Assembly (NCBI GenBank): GCA_900539945.1
Contig: UQDV01000001.1
Span: 96,543-160,542 of the forward strand
DNA length: 64,000 nt
From: an uncultured Faecalibacterium sp.
Lineage (GTDB): Bacteria > Bacillota > Clostridia > Oscillospirales > Ruminococcaceae
Direction of reading: 5' to 3'
Position 1 is the first letter of the stretch. Each line of letters starts with the position of its first letter. The notes below the pieces were generated by a model. It was not told where the DNA came from. It did not search any database and worked only from the letters and a program-made list of their open reading frames with translations. Of this stretch, positions 1 to 8,165 are shown piece by piece. Both the position numbers and the translations under genes were made by a program.

Positions 1-2
1 CC

Positions 3-1181
3 AGTGTGGGCATTCTGCAGGCACTGAGCGCCACCGGCGTGATCACCTACGGCAGTGCCATCCCAATCATCATGGGCCAGAACATCGGCACCTGTGTCAC
101 GGCGCTGATCTCCTCGGTGGGTGCCACCAAGAATGCCCGCCGGGCCGCCATGGTGCACCTGTACTTCAACATCATCGGCGTGACCATCTTCCTGTTTGGT
201 TTCTACGGTCTGAACACCGTGTTCCACTTTGCCTTTGTGGATTCCACCATTGAAGCCTGGGGCATCGCCGTGGTGCACTCCGCCTTCAACATCCTGGCCA
301 CCCTCATCCTGCTGCCTTTTGCCAACGGGCTGGAAAAGCTGGCCATCCTCACCATCCCGGACTCCCCGGAAAAAGAGAGCTTTGCCCTGCTGGATGAGCG
401 TCTGCTGAACACCCCGGCTGTGGCCGTGGAGCGCGCCCGCAGCGCCACCGCCGACATGGCAGAGCTGGCCCGCGTGGGCGTGGTGCAGGCCATGAGCCTG
501 ACCCACCAGTGGAACGACGAGCTGGCCCAGAAGGTGCGTGACGAGGAAAGCACCGTGGACCGTTATGAGGACGCTCTGGGCACCTACCTTGTCAAGCTGT
601 CCGGCCGCGAGCTGAGCCACGCCGACAGCCAGAGCGTGAATACCCTGCTGCACACCATCAGCGATTTCGAGCGCATCAGTGACCACTCGGTCAATCTGCT
701 GGAATCCGCGGAGGAAATGCACCAGAAGAACATTGAATTTTCCAAGGACGCACAAGAGGAGCTGCAGGTGCTGGAAGATGCCGTGCAGGATATCCTGAGC
801 CGCACTACCGACGCCTTCCGCAAGGGAGACCTGCACCTGGCCAGCAAGGTAGAGCCGCTGGAAGCTGTGGTCAACGAGCTGGTGCGTGCCATCAAGGCAC
901 ACCACATCGCCCGCCTGCAGACCGGCAGCTGCTCCATTGAGTACGGCTTTGTGCTGGACGATCTGCTGACCAACTACGAGCGTGTGTGCGACCACTGCAG
1001 CAATGTAGCTGTTGCCCAGATCGAGGTAGCACAGGACAGTTTTGACACCCACGCTTACCTCAACGATCTGCGTCACGGCAAAGATACCAAGGAGAGCGAA
1101 GAATTTCATCGTCGACTGGACAAATACCGGGAGCGGTATCTCTTCCCGGACAATCAATCTGCGGAGGAATTTGACAAATGA
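3..1181 (+). CDS. Na/Pi cotransporter family protein with PhoU-like C-terminal domain (5' truncated by window edge)
   Basis: Sodium-dependent phosphate uptake protein of the inner membrane. The reading frame is open at the left edge, so the N-terminal half is missing. What is visible is the second Na/Pi-cotransporter repeat (GQNIGTCVTAL signature near the start, then hydrophobic segments ending at LILLPFANGLEKL), followed by about 230 residues of helical PhoU-like sequence (SVNTLLHTISDFERISDHSVNL and a second copy ending VCDHCSNVAV). The fusion of transporter and PhoU-like domain is common in Firmicutes. The stop codon overlaps the ATG of the response regulator (ATGA), so the three genes form a translationally coupled unit. 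Family assignment is firm; phosphate specificity is from the family. Confidence 0.92.
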   Translation, partial: SVGILQALSATGVITYGSAIPIIMGQNIGTCVTALISSVGATKNARRAAMVHLYFNIIGVTIFLFGFYGLNTVFHFAFVDSTIEAWGIAVVHSAFNILATLILLPFANGLEKLAILTIPDSPEKESFALLDERLLNTPAVAVERARSATADMAELARVGVVQAMSLTHQWNDELAQKVRDEESTVDRYEDALGTYLVKLSGRELSHADSQSVNTLLHTISDFERISDHSVNLLESAEEMHQKNIEFSKDAQEELQVLEDAVQDILSRTTDAFRKGDLHLASKVEPLEAVVNELVRAIKAHHIARLQTGSCSIEYGFVLDDLLTNYERVCDHCSNVAVAQIEVAQDSFDTHAYLNDLRHGKDTKESEEFHRRLDKYRERYLFPDNQSAEEFDK

Positions 1182-1867
1182 TCTATATCGTAGAAGATGA
1201 TGACGCCATCCGTGAGCTGGAGCAGTATGCCCTGCAGTCCAACGGTTATGAAGTGGCCAGCTTTGCCAGTTCCGAACCGTTCTGGCAGGCCATGCGCACC
1301 GAAGCCCCGGAGCTTGTGATCCTGGACGTGATGCTGCCCGGCGAGGATGGGTTCTCCATCCTGAAAAAGCTGCGCAACACCCCTTCCCTGCACCGGCTGC
1401 CCATCATCATGGTCACGGCCAAATCCAGCGAGCTGGACACCGTGCGCGGGCTGGACTGCGGTGCCGACGACTACATTTCCAAGCCGTTCGGCATCATGGA
1501 GTTTCTCAGCCGGGTGCGTGCTTCTCTGCGCCGGGCGGCTCCGGAGGAACGGCCCAATGTGCTCAGCTTCCATGAGATCCTGCTGGACAATGCACGTCAC
1601 AGCGTGACGGTGAACAACCAGCCTGTCGAACTGACCTACAAAGAATACAGCCTGCTGCGCCTTCTGCTGGAGAACACCAACCTTGTGGTGACCCGCGAGA
1701 CGATTTTGCAGGTGGTGTGGGGCACCGACATTTCGGTGGAAAGCCGCACCGTGGACATGCACATTCGCACCCTGCGCAAAAAGCTGGGCGATGCCGGACG
1801 CTACATTTGCACCATCCGCAAGGTGGGCTACAAGCTGGCCGATGACGAGGAGGCTGGAGACGAATGA
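1178..1867 (+). CDS. OmpR/PhoB-family response regulator
   Basis: DNA-binding response regulator of 229 residues. The receiver domain (about 1-118) has the acidic pocket EDDD at 6-9, phospho-acceptor D50 in VILDVMLPG, T80 and K102 in SKPFG. The C-terminal winged helix (about 128-225) ends with the typical RTVDMHIRTLRKKLGD recognition helix and IRKVGYKL wing. It starts at an ATG inside the stop of the Na/Pi cotransporter and its own stop overlaps the kinase start, so it pairs with the next gene. Position directly after a phosphate transporter suggests a PhoB/PhoP-type role in phosphate starvation; that role is inferred from context. Confidence 0.93.
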   Translation: MIYIVEDDDAIRELEQYALQSNGYEVASFASSEPFWQAMRTEAPELVILDVMLPGEDGFSILKKLRNTPSLHRLPIIMVTAKSSELDTVRGLDCGADDYISKPFGIMEFLSRVRASLRRAAPEERPNVLSFHEILLDNARHSVTVNNQPVELTYKEYSLLRLLLENTNLVVTRETILQVVWGTDISVESRTVDMHIRTLRKKLGDAGRYICTIRKVGYKLADDEEAGDE

Positions 1868-3213
1868 AGCCGCACAGCATGGAAGAAAAAATCAGCTACC
1901 GGCTGTTCCTCATGGGCTTTCTGGGGCTGCTGTTCACCGCAGCACTGTGCATCTTTGTCTTTCACCGGGCTTTTATCGCCCAGGCCTGGGATGACCTGGA
2001 AAAAGAGAGCGATCTCATCCGTGCCGGGTATGACCTGACCAGCGAGCCGCAGCAGCTTTCTTTCTTTGTGACCGGCGACCTGCGCATTACGCTGATCTCC
2101 CCGGACGGCGACGTGATCTTTGAGTCTGCCACCGATCAGCCCATGGAGAACCATCTTACCCGTCCGGAGATCGTGCAGGCGCTGCAGGGCAGCATCGGCA
2201 AGGACATCCGTGATTCCCAGACCATGGGATATGAGACCTATTATTATGCCGTGCAGCTGCCCGGCGGCAACATCCTGCGCGTGGCGCAGGACGCCGAAAC
2301 GGTGTGGTCGGTCTACGACGGAGCCCTGCCGGCCATCGTGCTGAGCTGCGTTGCCCTGATGTTGGCTGCCGCGATCCTATCCACCCTGCTCACCCGCGCC
2401 CTTGTGCAGCCGGTGCTGAACATGACCGAGGATCTGGACCACATTCAGGATAAGGTCCCGTACAAGGAACTGATCCCCTTTGCTGAGAGCATCCATGCCG
2501 ACCGCATCCTGCGGGAAAACAACGAGAAGATGCGGCAGGATTTCACCGCCAATGTGAGCCACGAGCTTAAGACACCGCTGACCAGCATTTCCGGGTATGC
2601 GGAACTGATCGAGACCGGCATCGCCAAGCCGGAGGATGTGCCCGGTTTTGCCCAGAAGATCCATGGCGAAGCCAGCCGGATGATCCAGCTGGTGAACGAT
2701 ATCCTGCAGCTGTCCAGCCTGGACAACGCCTCCGAGACCTCCTCCATGCCGGAAATGGAGGTCGTGGACCTGCTGGACGTGGTCAAGGAGTGTGTGGAGC
2801 GTCAGAAGCTGAACGCCCGCCACGCCTACATCACCCTGACCTATCTGGGCGAGAGCGCACCGGTGCGGGGCAACCGCAATCTGTTGGATGAATTGTGCCA
2901 GAACCTGTGTGACAACGCCATCCGCTACAACCGCCCCGGCGGCAAGGTGCAGATCGTGACAGCCTGCACCCGGGACGGCCATTGCAGCCTGACCGTGACC
3001 GACAACGGCATCGGCATCCCGCGCGAGTCGCAGAGCAGTGTGTTCGAGCGCTTCTACCGGGTGGACAAGAGCCGCAGCAAGGCCACCGGCGGCACCGGTC
3101 TGGGGCTGGCCATCGTCAAGCACATTGCCCTCATCCACGGGGCCCGCATCAAGCTGGAAAGTCAGGTGGACGTCGGCACGACCATCACGGTCACCTTCCC
3201 CACGGCATCCTGA
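1864..3213 (+). CDS. PhoR-like sensor histidine kinase
   Basis: Membrane sensor kinase of 449 residues, cognate partner of the regulator it overlaps by ATGA. Two membrane segments (about 14-33 and 155-178) flank an extracytoplasmic sensor domain of about 120 residues. The dimerisation/phospho-acceptor helix carries H233 in NVSHELKTPLTSISGYAEL; the ATPase domain shows the N box (LCDNAIRYN), G1 (DNGIGIP), F box (FERFYR) and G2 (GGTGLGLAIVKHI). An in-frame Met at residue 6 is an alternative start. Phosphate sensing is inferred from the neighbours. A hairpin with a T-run lies 24 bases after the stop. Confidence 0.92.
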   Translation: MKPHSMEEKISYRLFLMGFLGLLFTAALCIFVFHRAFIAQAWDDLEKESDLIRAGYDLTSEPQQLSFFVTGDLRITLISPDGDVIFESATDQPMENHLTRPEIVQALQGSIGKDIRDSQTMGYETYYYAVQLPGGNILRVAQDAETVWSVYDGALPAIVLSCVALMLAAAILSTLLTRALVQPVLNMTEDLDHIQDKVPYKELIPFAESIHADRILRENNEKMRQDFTANVSHELKTPLTSISGYAELIETGIAKPEDVPGFAQKIHGEASRMIQLVNDILQLSSLDNASETSSMPEMEVVDLLDVVKECVERQKLNARHAYITLTYLGESAPVRGNRNLLDELCQNLCDNAIRYNRPGGKVQIVTACTRDGHCSLTVTDNGIGIPRESQSSVFERFYRVDKSRSKATGGTGLGLAIVKHIALIHGARIKLESQVDVGTTITVTFPTAS

Positions 3214-3217
3214 TTTT

Positions 3218-4201
3218 TCAAGCACCCAGAAATACAACGTCTGCCTGCAGCTGCGGGCAGGCGTTTTTTGTTGGGTCAAACCCGTCGGGAGAGCCTGTGC
3301 GCAGCAGACTGTGCTCCTGCAGATGCAGCAGGTCTGTTCCCTGCTGCCAGCAGGAACGTACCACCCCAAGGCAAAGCTCTTCCAACTGTTGACACTGTGC
3401 CGCATCCGGCTGCGGCGTGCCGTAGGCCGTCTGGCAGTCCAGACGCAGGGTGGCCGTCTGCTTTCGGAGAGCAACTGAGACGGTGCACCGCCGGATGGTT
3501 ACACGCTTTCCTTGCAGCCAGAAGGTTCGTTTGCCCGGTGTGCCCGTCAGCAGAAGAAACGCCTCTGTCTCGTTTTCTGTCAGGCGCTGCACCGCACCGC
3601 TCCCGGTGCGGAAGGCCCCGCTGCCAGAAACCATCACTTTCTCTTCCTGTGCTTCGGGCAAGCAAAGCACAGGAAGCAGCATGCTTTCCTCGTGTGCATA
3701 CAGCCGGGGCATTGCCGCCGAGCCCGCTTTGAGTTTGTCCAGCAGTTTGTCGGGCAGAGTCTCCGTTTTTCCGCACGACTGCAAGAGTATTTCCAGATCA
3801 AATTCCGTGCAGGAAAGCCGGGCCGCTGTGCGCCCGCAGCCGCGTTCCAGCACAAGTGCTTCGTATGCAGAGAGCACGCCGTCGTCCGTCTGCACCGGGA
3901 AGAGCAAATAGTCACACAGGCGGTAATCGGCCGTCTGCGGCAGGGCTGCTTCGGCGGCGGCAAGAGCTGTTTCCAATGTCTGCCCTCGGCCATCGGCGAT
4001 GCGCAGTGCGGCTGAGGCATCGGCTGCGTCGGCTGCCGCTTCCGGTGACTGATACAAAAGCCCCACCGACCAGGTCTGTTCCTTCTGTTCCAGATAAACC
4101 ACCCGTATCATACTTTTTTCGGTGGTCTCACAGCGCAGGAATAGCAGGCACCAGCCGATAAGCACCGCGTAAAACAAGAGCCGGGTTCCGCGCTGTTTCA
4201 T
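3218..4201 (-). CDS. GerC-like spore germination protein (third gene of germinant-receptor operon)
   Basis: Predicted 327-residue protein resembling the Ger(x)C family, the lipoprotein C subunit of germinant receptors. Evidence: an N-terminal hydrophobic segment ending in a Cys (LLFLRC), the family-like stretch GRGQTLETALAAAEAALP that corresponds to the conserved G.GkT..eA region, and its place directly after GerA- and GerB-like genes. It is shorter than the usual 370-400 residues and the residue before the Cys is Arg, which does not fit a lipobox well. Start chosen at the ATG overlapping the gerB-like stop (ATGA). Sequence similarity is weak; the assignment leans on operon context. Confidence 0.6.
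   Translation of the reverse strand: MKQRGTRLLFYAVLIGWCLLFLRCETTEKSMIRVVYLEQKEQTWSVGLLYQSPEAAADAADASAALRIADGRGQTLETALAAAEAALPQTADYRLCDYLLFPVQTDDGVLSAYEALVLERGCGRTAARLSCTEFDLEILLQSCGKTETLPDKLLDKLKAGSAAMPRLYAHEESMLLPVLCLPEAQEEKVMVSGSGAFRTGSGAVQRLTENETEAFLLLTGTPGKRTFWLQGKRVTIRRCTVSVALRKQTATLRLDCQTAYGTPQPDAAQCQQLEELCLGVVRSCWQQGTDLLHLQEHSLLRTGSPDGFDPTKNACPQLQADVVFLGA
3237..3269 (+). terminator. Intrinsic terminator for the kinase operon
   Basis: Arms at 3237-3245 (ACGTCTGCC) and 3256-3264 (GGCAGGCGT) pair with one T:G wobble and are followed by six Ts. It lies inside the last 20 codons of the convergent gerC-like gene, whose stop is only 4 bases from the kinase stop. Confidence 0.75.
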
Positions 4202-5001
4202 GGCTGCGCCTCCTTCCGGGCTGGCAGTGCATCCACTCGCCCCAGCTGCCGGATGGCCGTGCACAGCACCCCGATGCGAAAAATCGCGCAGGTCAGCCAG
4301 ACCAGCAGCAGCGCCGCGTCCAGCCGGGAAAATGTCCCGGTGCTCCATGCACGCAGCAATTCCCGCGCCGGGTATGTCCGACCGAACACCAGTGCCATGC
4401 CAAGCATTGCCGCCGTTTGTACAAGGGCTGTGAGAATGGGCAGGCAGACACCACGCCGCTCCTCCCGGCCGCAGAGCAGCGGTACCGCAAAGTATTCCGC
4501 ATAGACCGGAACGGTGAATGCCGTGCTCTGCGGCGCAGCCTGCGCAAACAGCCCGGCCCAGTGCATCTGCCGGGCCAGCCCCAGCAGACACACCGCGCTT
4601 CCCACCGCCACAAACCACCACAACACCTGCGCCGGGGCACCCCATGCGCGGGCAGGCATCTGCCAGCCCGCCCAGAGCAGCAGCGGCAAAAACCCCAGCA
4701 ATGCCAGCGAAGAAAACTCTTCCCGGCAGACTTGCAGAGCCTTCCAGAACGTTCCGGCCAGTTCCACCGCCAGCCAGACCTGCAGGCAAAATGCAGCTGC
4801 CCAGGCGGCAGGCTTTGGCGGGCCGGACTGCCAAAACCGAGTGGCCAAAGCAGAAAGTATCATCAGCAGTACTGCAGCCAGCACCTCCTGCCAGAGGAGT
4901 GCCCGGGGCGAACTGCATACCGGCAGACGCTCTGCCGCCGCCGCGGCAAAGATGCTGAGGGTCACTGCCGGCAATGAAAATTTGTCCTGCGTTTTATTCA
5001 T
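4198..5001 (-). CDS. GerB-like germination permease, shortened
   Basis: Hydrophobic 267-residue membrane protein with about eight predicted membrane segments (for example around residues 38-56, 66-88, 97-115, 123-142, 188-208 and 225-248). Family members of the endospore germination permease group (APC superfamily) usually have about 360 residues and ten segments, so this copy is reduced. It overlaps both neighbours by four bases (gerA-like upstream, gerC-like downstream), the standard A-B-C order of a germinant receptor operon. Identity rests on topology plus context rather than on strong motifs. Confidence 0.6.
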   Translation of the reverse strand: MNKTQDKFSLPAVTLSIFAAAAAERLPVCSSPRALLWQEVLAAVLLMILSALATRFWQSGPPKPAAWAAAFCLQVWLAVELAGTFWKALQVCREEFSSLALLGFLPLLLWAGWQMPARAWGAPAQVLWWFVAVGSAVCLLGLARQMHWAGLFAQAAPQSTAFTVPVYAEYFAVPLLCGREERRGVCLPILTALVQTAAMLGMALVFGRTYPARELLRAWSTGTFSRLDAALLLVWLTCAIFRIGVLCTAIRQLGRVDALPARKEAQP

Positions 5002-6455
5002 GCGCGGGGCCTCCGTTTCTGCCAGATGTTGAACCCCTTGCGGGACAGGTGCCGATAGTTGCGCCGGATGACGCCGTCCTCGGCCAGCGGGCTTTGCGGG
5101 AACGGATGCTGTGCAAGATACGGTACCCCCAGCATCCCGGTGCCGGACAGGCTGAGCAGCAGCACAAAAAAAGCCCCGGCCAGTCCCACCGGCCCGGCAA
5201 GCCCCGCAGCCACCACTACGCCGATGCGCAGCAGGGTGGCCGGTTCGTACAAAGCGGGCGTGACGAACACCGCAATGGACGTAATGCTGGCCACAAAGAT
5301 GACCGGGGTGCTCATCAGGCCGGTGGCAATGGCGGCATCGCCCAGAATGAGGGCGGCCACCAGACTGACCGAATGCCCCAGCGACTGCGGCATCCGCAGC
5401 CCGGCCTCCCGGATGACCTCCAGAAGCAGGATGACCAGCAGCATTTCTGCAAACAGGGGCAGCGGCGTAGCCTTTTCGGCGGCTTCGATCTTATACAGCA
5501 ATTGGGGCGGGATCAGCTCCGGCAGATAGACCGCCAGACAAACGAACGCCCCCGGCAGAAAGACCGTGAGGTAAAAGGAAGCATAGTTCAGCACCCGCAA
5601 GAAGGAGGCGAACACAGCAGTGGACGCGTAGTCGTCCAAGCATTCAAAGTTTTCGCAGAAAAGTGCCGGCAGCACCATGGCCGACGGGCTGCCGTTGACC
5701 AGCACTACAATGCGGCCCTCGCACAGTTTGGCCGAAGCCGCCGCCGGGCGCTGGGTGTAGCTGACCGGAGTGAACAGCCGTGCCCGGCTGGGCAGGAGCC
5801 ACGGTACAAAATAGCTGCTGTCCAGCAGCAGCTCCGGCTTTGCAGCGGCAAGGGTCTGCCGTACCTGGCGCACCATGGCGGGGTCTGCCCTGCTCCTGCA
5901 GTAGCAAATAGCGTACTCTGTCCCTGCGGCGGTGTCGGCCTGCGCCACCTCCAACACCAGATCATCGGTACGGACCAGACGACGCAGCAGGCTCAGGTTC
6001 ACCCGCAGCAGGTCGGCAAAGCCCTCCCGCGAGCCGCGCAGGTTGCCTTCTCCTTCCGGCTCGTCCACCGAGCGGTACTTGAGGGCCTGCACCGAAAAGG
6101 CAATGCCTTTCGCGCAGCCATCCAGCAGCAGCACAGCCATGCCTGCCGTTAACCGCTTGACAAGATCCGGCAGATCCTCCACCGGGGTGCTCTCGGCCGG
6201 GGAAGCGGAACCATGCAGGATGCGCTCATACACTTCCTGCCCGGTGCATGGGCAGGGCTGCTGCAGCGCCTGCCGACTGGCCGCGTCCAACAGCAGCTCC
6301 CACAGTGAATCCAGACTGGCCATGCCGTCAAACAGCACAATGCAGCCCCGGCAATGATAAATCATGATTTCCTTGGCATAATAATCCGCAGAGGCACCGA
6401 ACCGGGCGTCCAGCTCTGCCAGATTTTCGGCCAGATGCAACGACAACTGCTGCAC
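4998..6455 (-). CDS. GerA-family spore germination protein
   Basis: A subunit of a germinant receptor, 485 residues, close to family length. An N-terminal soluble domain begins with the family pattern LAENLAELDARFGASADYYAKE and contains the conserved EGRIVVLVNGSPSAMVLP stretch, followed by a C-terminal membrane part with about five segments (LRVLNYASFYLTVFLPG, FAEMLLVILLLEVIREAGLRMP, and so on) and the terminal P.....ED..R basic tail. Start chosen as the GTG at 6453-6455 because AGGAG lies 10 bases upstream and the family N-terminus begins a few residues later; an upstream in-frame ATG at 6504-6506 would add residues with no family match. First gene of the operon, divergent from the YetF-like gene. 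Confidence 0.85.
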   Translation of the reverse strand: MQQLSLHLAENLAELDARFGASADYYAKEIMIYHCRGCIVLFDGMASLDSLWELLLDAASRQALQQPCPCTGQEVYERILHGSASPAESTPVEDLPDLVKRLTAGMAVLLLDGCAKGIAFSVQALKYRSVDEPEGEGNLRGSREGFADLLRVNLSLLRRLVRTDDLVLEVAQADTAAGTEYAICYCRSRADPAMVRQVRQTLAAAKPELLLDSSYFVPWLLPSRARLFTPVSYTQRPAAASAKLCEGRIVVLVNGSPSAMVLPALFCENFECLDDYASTAVFASFLRVLNYASFYLTVFLPGAFVCLAVYLPELIPPQLLYKIEAAEKATPLPLFAEMLLVILLLEVIREAGLRMPQSLGHSVSLVAALILGDAAIATGLMSTPVIFVASITSIAVFVTPALYEPATLLRIGVVVAAGLAGPVGLAGAFFVLLLSLSGTGMLGVPYLAQHPFPQSPLAEDGVIRRNYRHLSRKGFNIWQKRRPRA

Positions 6456-6536
6456 ACAACATCCACTCCTTTGCACAGCAGTATGCCCGCCCGGAGCCGG
6501 TTCCATACCGGCGGGTGCCGACAGGAGGTTTCCACG

Positions 6537-7235
6537 ATGAAGTTGTTGATCTTCCGCACGATTTTGATCTACCTGTGCGTGCTGTTTGCCATGCGGCTGA
6601 TGGGCAAGCGTCAGCTGGGGGAACTGCAGCCCGAAGAACTGGTGTCCACCATCCTGATCTCCAATCTGGCGTCCATCTCCATTGAATCGGAGGATGTTCC
6701 GGTGACGGCCAGCCTGATCCCGCTGTTTCTCATTGCTGCGCTGGAGCTGCTGGGCTCCGCGCTGAGCTTCCGCAGCCAGAAATTCTTCAACCTGCTGTCC
6801 GGGCGGCCCAAAACCGTGATCCTGAACGGAGAGATCGACCAGACCGCTCTGCGCACCCTGCGCCTGACGGTGGCCGACCTGATGGAAGCGCTGCGCGGCA
6901 AGGACGTCTTTGATCCGCGGGATGTGTCCTACGCGGTCATTGAGACGAACGGGACTCTTTCGGTGGCATTGCGGCCGGAAAAGGAACCTGCGCGGCTGTC
7001 CGACCTGCAGCTGCGGGTGGAGCACTGCCACGCAACCATCCCCTTTGTGCTGGATGGGCAGGTGCTCGAGGACAACCTGCACTGGTGCGGCAAAGACCGT
7101 GCCTGGCTGGAACGCACGGCACAGGCCAATACCCTGCTGCCGCAGGAAATCCTGCTTCTTGTCGGCAATGAGACCGAGGACTATTTTCTTTTGAAAAAGG
7201 AACGCCGCGCTGCGGTGCATGAGGGCCGGAAATGA
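6537..7235 (+). CDS. DUF421 (YetF-like) membrane protein
   Basis: A 232-residue protein of the DUF421/YetF family. Membrane segments lie near residues 3-20 and 55-75, with the conserved RLMGKRQLGELQPEELVSTILISNLAS motif between them; the rest is a cytosolic domain with the typical LNGEIDQTALRTLRLTVADLMEALRGKDVFD pattern (the VI.NG.I....L.....l.dl...LR..gi region). ATG at 6537 preceded by AGGAGG 8 bases upstream. The next gene overlaps by ATGA. Function of the family is not settled; B. subtilis members are linked to sporulation and germination, which matches the divergent ger operon here. Confidence 0.88.
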   Translation: MKLLIFRTILIYLCVLFAMRLMGKRQLGELQPEELVSTILISNLASISIESEDVPVTASLIPLFLIAALELLGSALSFRSQKFFNLLSGRPKTVILNGEIDQTALRTLRLTVADLMEALRGKDVFDPRDVSYAVIETNGTLSVALRPEKEPARLSDLQLRVEHCHATIPFVLDGQVLEDNLHWCGKDRAWLERTAQANTLLPQEILLLVGNETEDYFLLKKERRAAVHEGRK

Positions 7236-7600
7236 AACGGATCTACGCCTGCTTTGCCATCGTGGCCGCTTTGCTGGCCACTGCCTTTTACAGCAGCTTT
7301 CAGGTACAGCGCTTTGCCGATGACATTTCCACCGACCTGGACTGTGCCATTGAGGCCATTCGCAACAGTGACCTACCCACCGCCCGGCAGGCACTGGCCC
7401 GCGGGGCCGACCGGTGTGACCGGATGCGGGAAAAGATGAACCACCTGCTGCGCACGGAGGATTTTACCGAGCTGGAAGCAGCCCTGCGCACCGCCGACGG
7501 GCACCTGGAGCAGAACGCCCCCGAAGAAGCCTTTGGGGAACTGCGCCGGGCACAGGTACGGGTGGAAACACTGCAATGGCTGGCCCGGCGGTTTGTGTAA
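7232..7600 (+). CDS. DUF4363-like small membrane-anchored protein
   Basis: A 122-residue protein with a single N-terminal membrane segment (about 4-22) and an exported helical domain rich in charged residues (two long helices around 30-75 and 78-120). It overlaps the YetF-like gene by four bases. Size, topology and pairing match the DUF4363 family that accompanies DUF421 proteins in clostridia; that match is from memory of the family, not from a search. No catalytic motif is visible, and it is probably an accessory partner of the DUF421 protein. Confidence 0.6.
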   Translation: MKRIYACFAIVAALLATAFYSSFQVQRFADDISTDLDCAIEAIRNSDLPTARQALARGADRCDRMREKMNHLLRTEDFTELEAALRTADGHLEQNAPEEAFGELRRAQVRVETLQWLARRFV

Positions 7601-7605
7601 ACACA

Positions 7606-7649
7606 AAAAGCACCGCTTCCCTGCTGCTGTACAGAGAAAGCGGTGCTTT
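7606..7649. terminator. Bidirectional terminator between DUF4363 gene and nrdR
   Basis: AAAGCACCGCTT and AAGCGGTGCTTT form a perfect stem with a loop of about 17 bases; A-run on the left and T-run on the right allow termination of both convergent transcripts. Confidence 0.85.
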
Positions 7650-7661
7650 GCAAATTACAGG

Positions 7662-8129
7662 TTACTGTGCGTCCTTCCGGTCGCCCATGAGCTTTTTCAG
7701 CTCATTGAAAAAGCTCTCCACGTCGGCAAACTGCCGGTAGACCGAGGCAAAGCGGACATAGGCCACCTCGTCGATCTTTTTCAGTTCCTGCATGGTCAGC
7801 TCCCCGATGCGCACACTGGGGATCTCGCGGTCGTAGGAACTGAGCAGGGTCTGCTCGATGCTGGTGACCGCGCGCTCAATGGCCTCGTAGCTCACGGGGC
7901 GCTTGGCGCAGGCCCGCAGCATGGCATTGAGCAGCTTCTGCCGGTCAAACGGCTCTCGGGAGTTGTCCTTTTTGATGACCACGAGCGGGACTGTTTCCAC
8001 CACCTCGTAGGTCGTGAACCGCATATGGCAGCTCAGACATTCCCGGCGGCGGCGGATGCGCTCACTGTCTTCGGTAGGGCGCGAGTCGATCACCTTGGAT
8101 TCCTCAGCACCGCAATAGGGACATTTCAT
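7662..8129 (-). CDS. nrdR: Transcriptional repressor NrdR
   Basis: ATP/dATP-responsive repressor of ribonucleotide reductase genes, 155 residues. The N-terminal zinc ribbon has CPYCG at 3-7 and CLSC at 31-34 with the RRRREC linker; the ATP-cone domain (about 49-139) begins VVIKKDNSREPFDRQKLLNAM. Length and motifs are standard. It lies 36 bases after secDF on the same strand and is followed by a strong terminator. No ribonucleotide reductase gene is in the window. Confidence 0.97.
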   Translation of the reverse strand: MKCPYCGAEESKVIDSRPTEDSERIRRRRECLSCHMRFTTYEVVETVPLVVIKKDNSREPFDRQKLLNAMLRACAKRPVSYEAIERAVTSIEQTLLSSYDREIPSVRIGELTMQELKKIDEVAYVRFASVYRQFADVESFFNELKKLMGDRKDAQ

Positions 8130-8165
8130 GTTCTGTTCCTCCTGAACCTCTGCGGGAATTTTGCG

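Noticed and set aside
3218..4918. 566-codon minus-strand frame that would make a longer GerC-like protein
   Set aside because: The upstream half is a shadow of the gerB-like gene in another frame; the true start is the ATG at 4199-4201 that overlaps the gerB-like stop.
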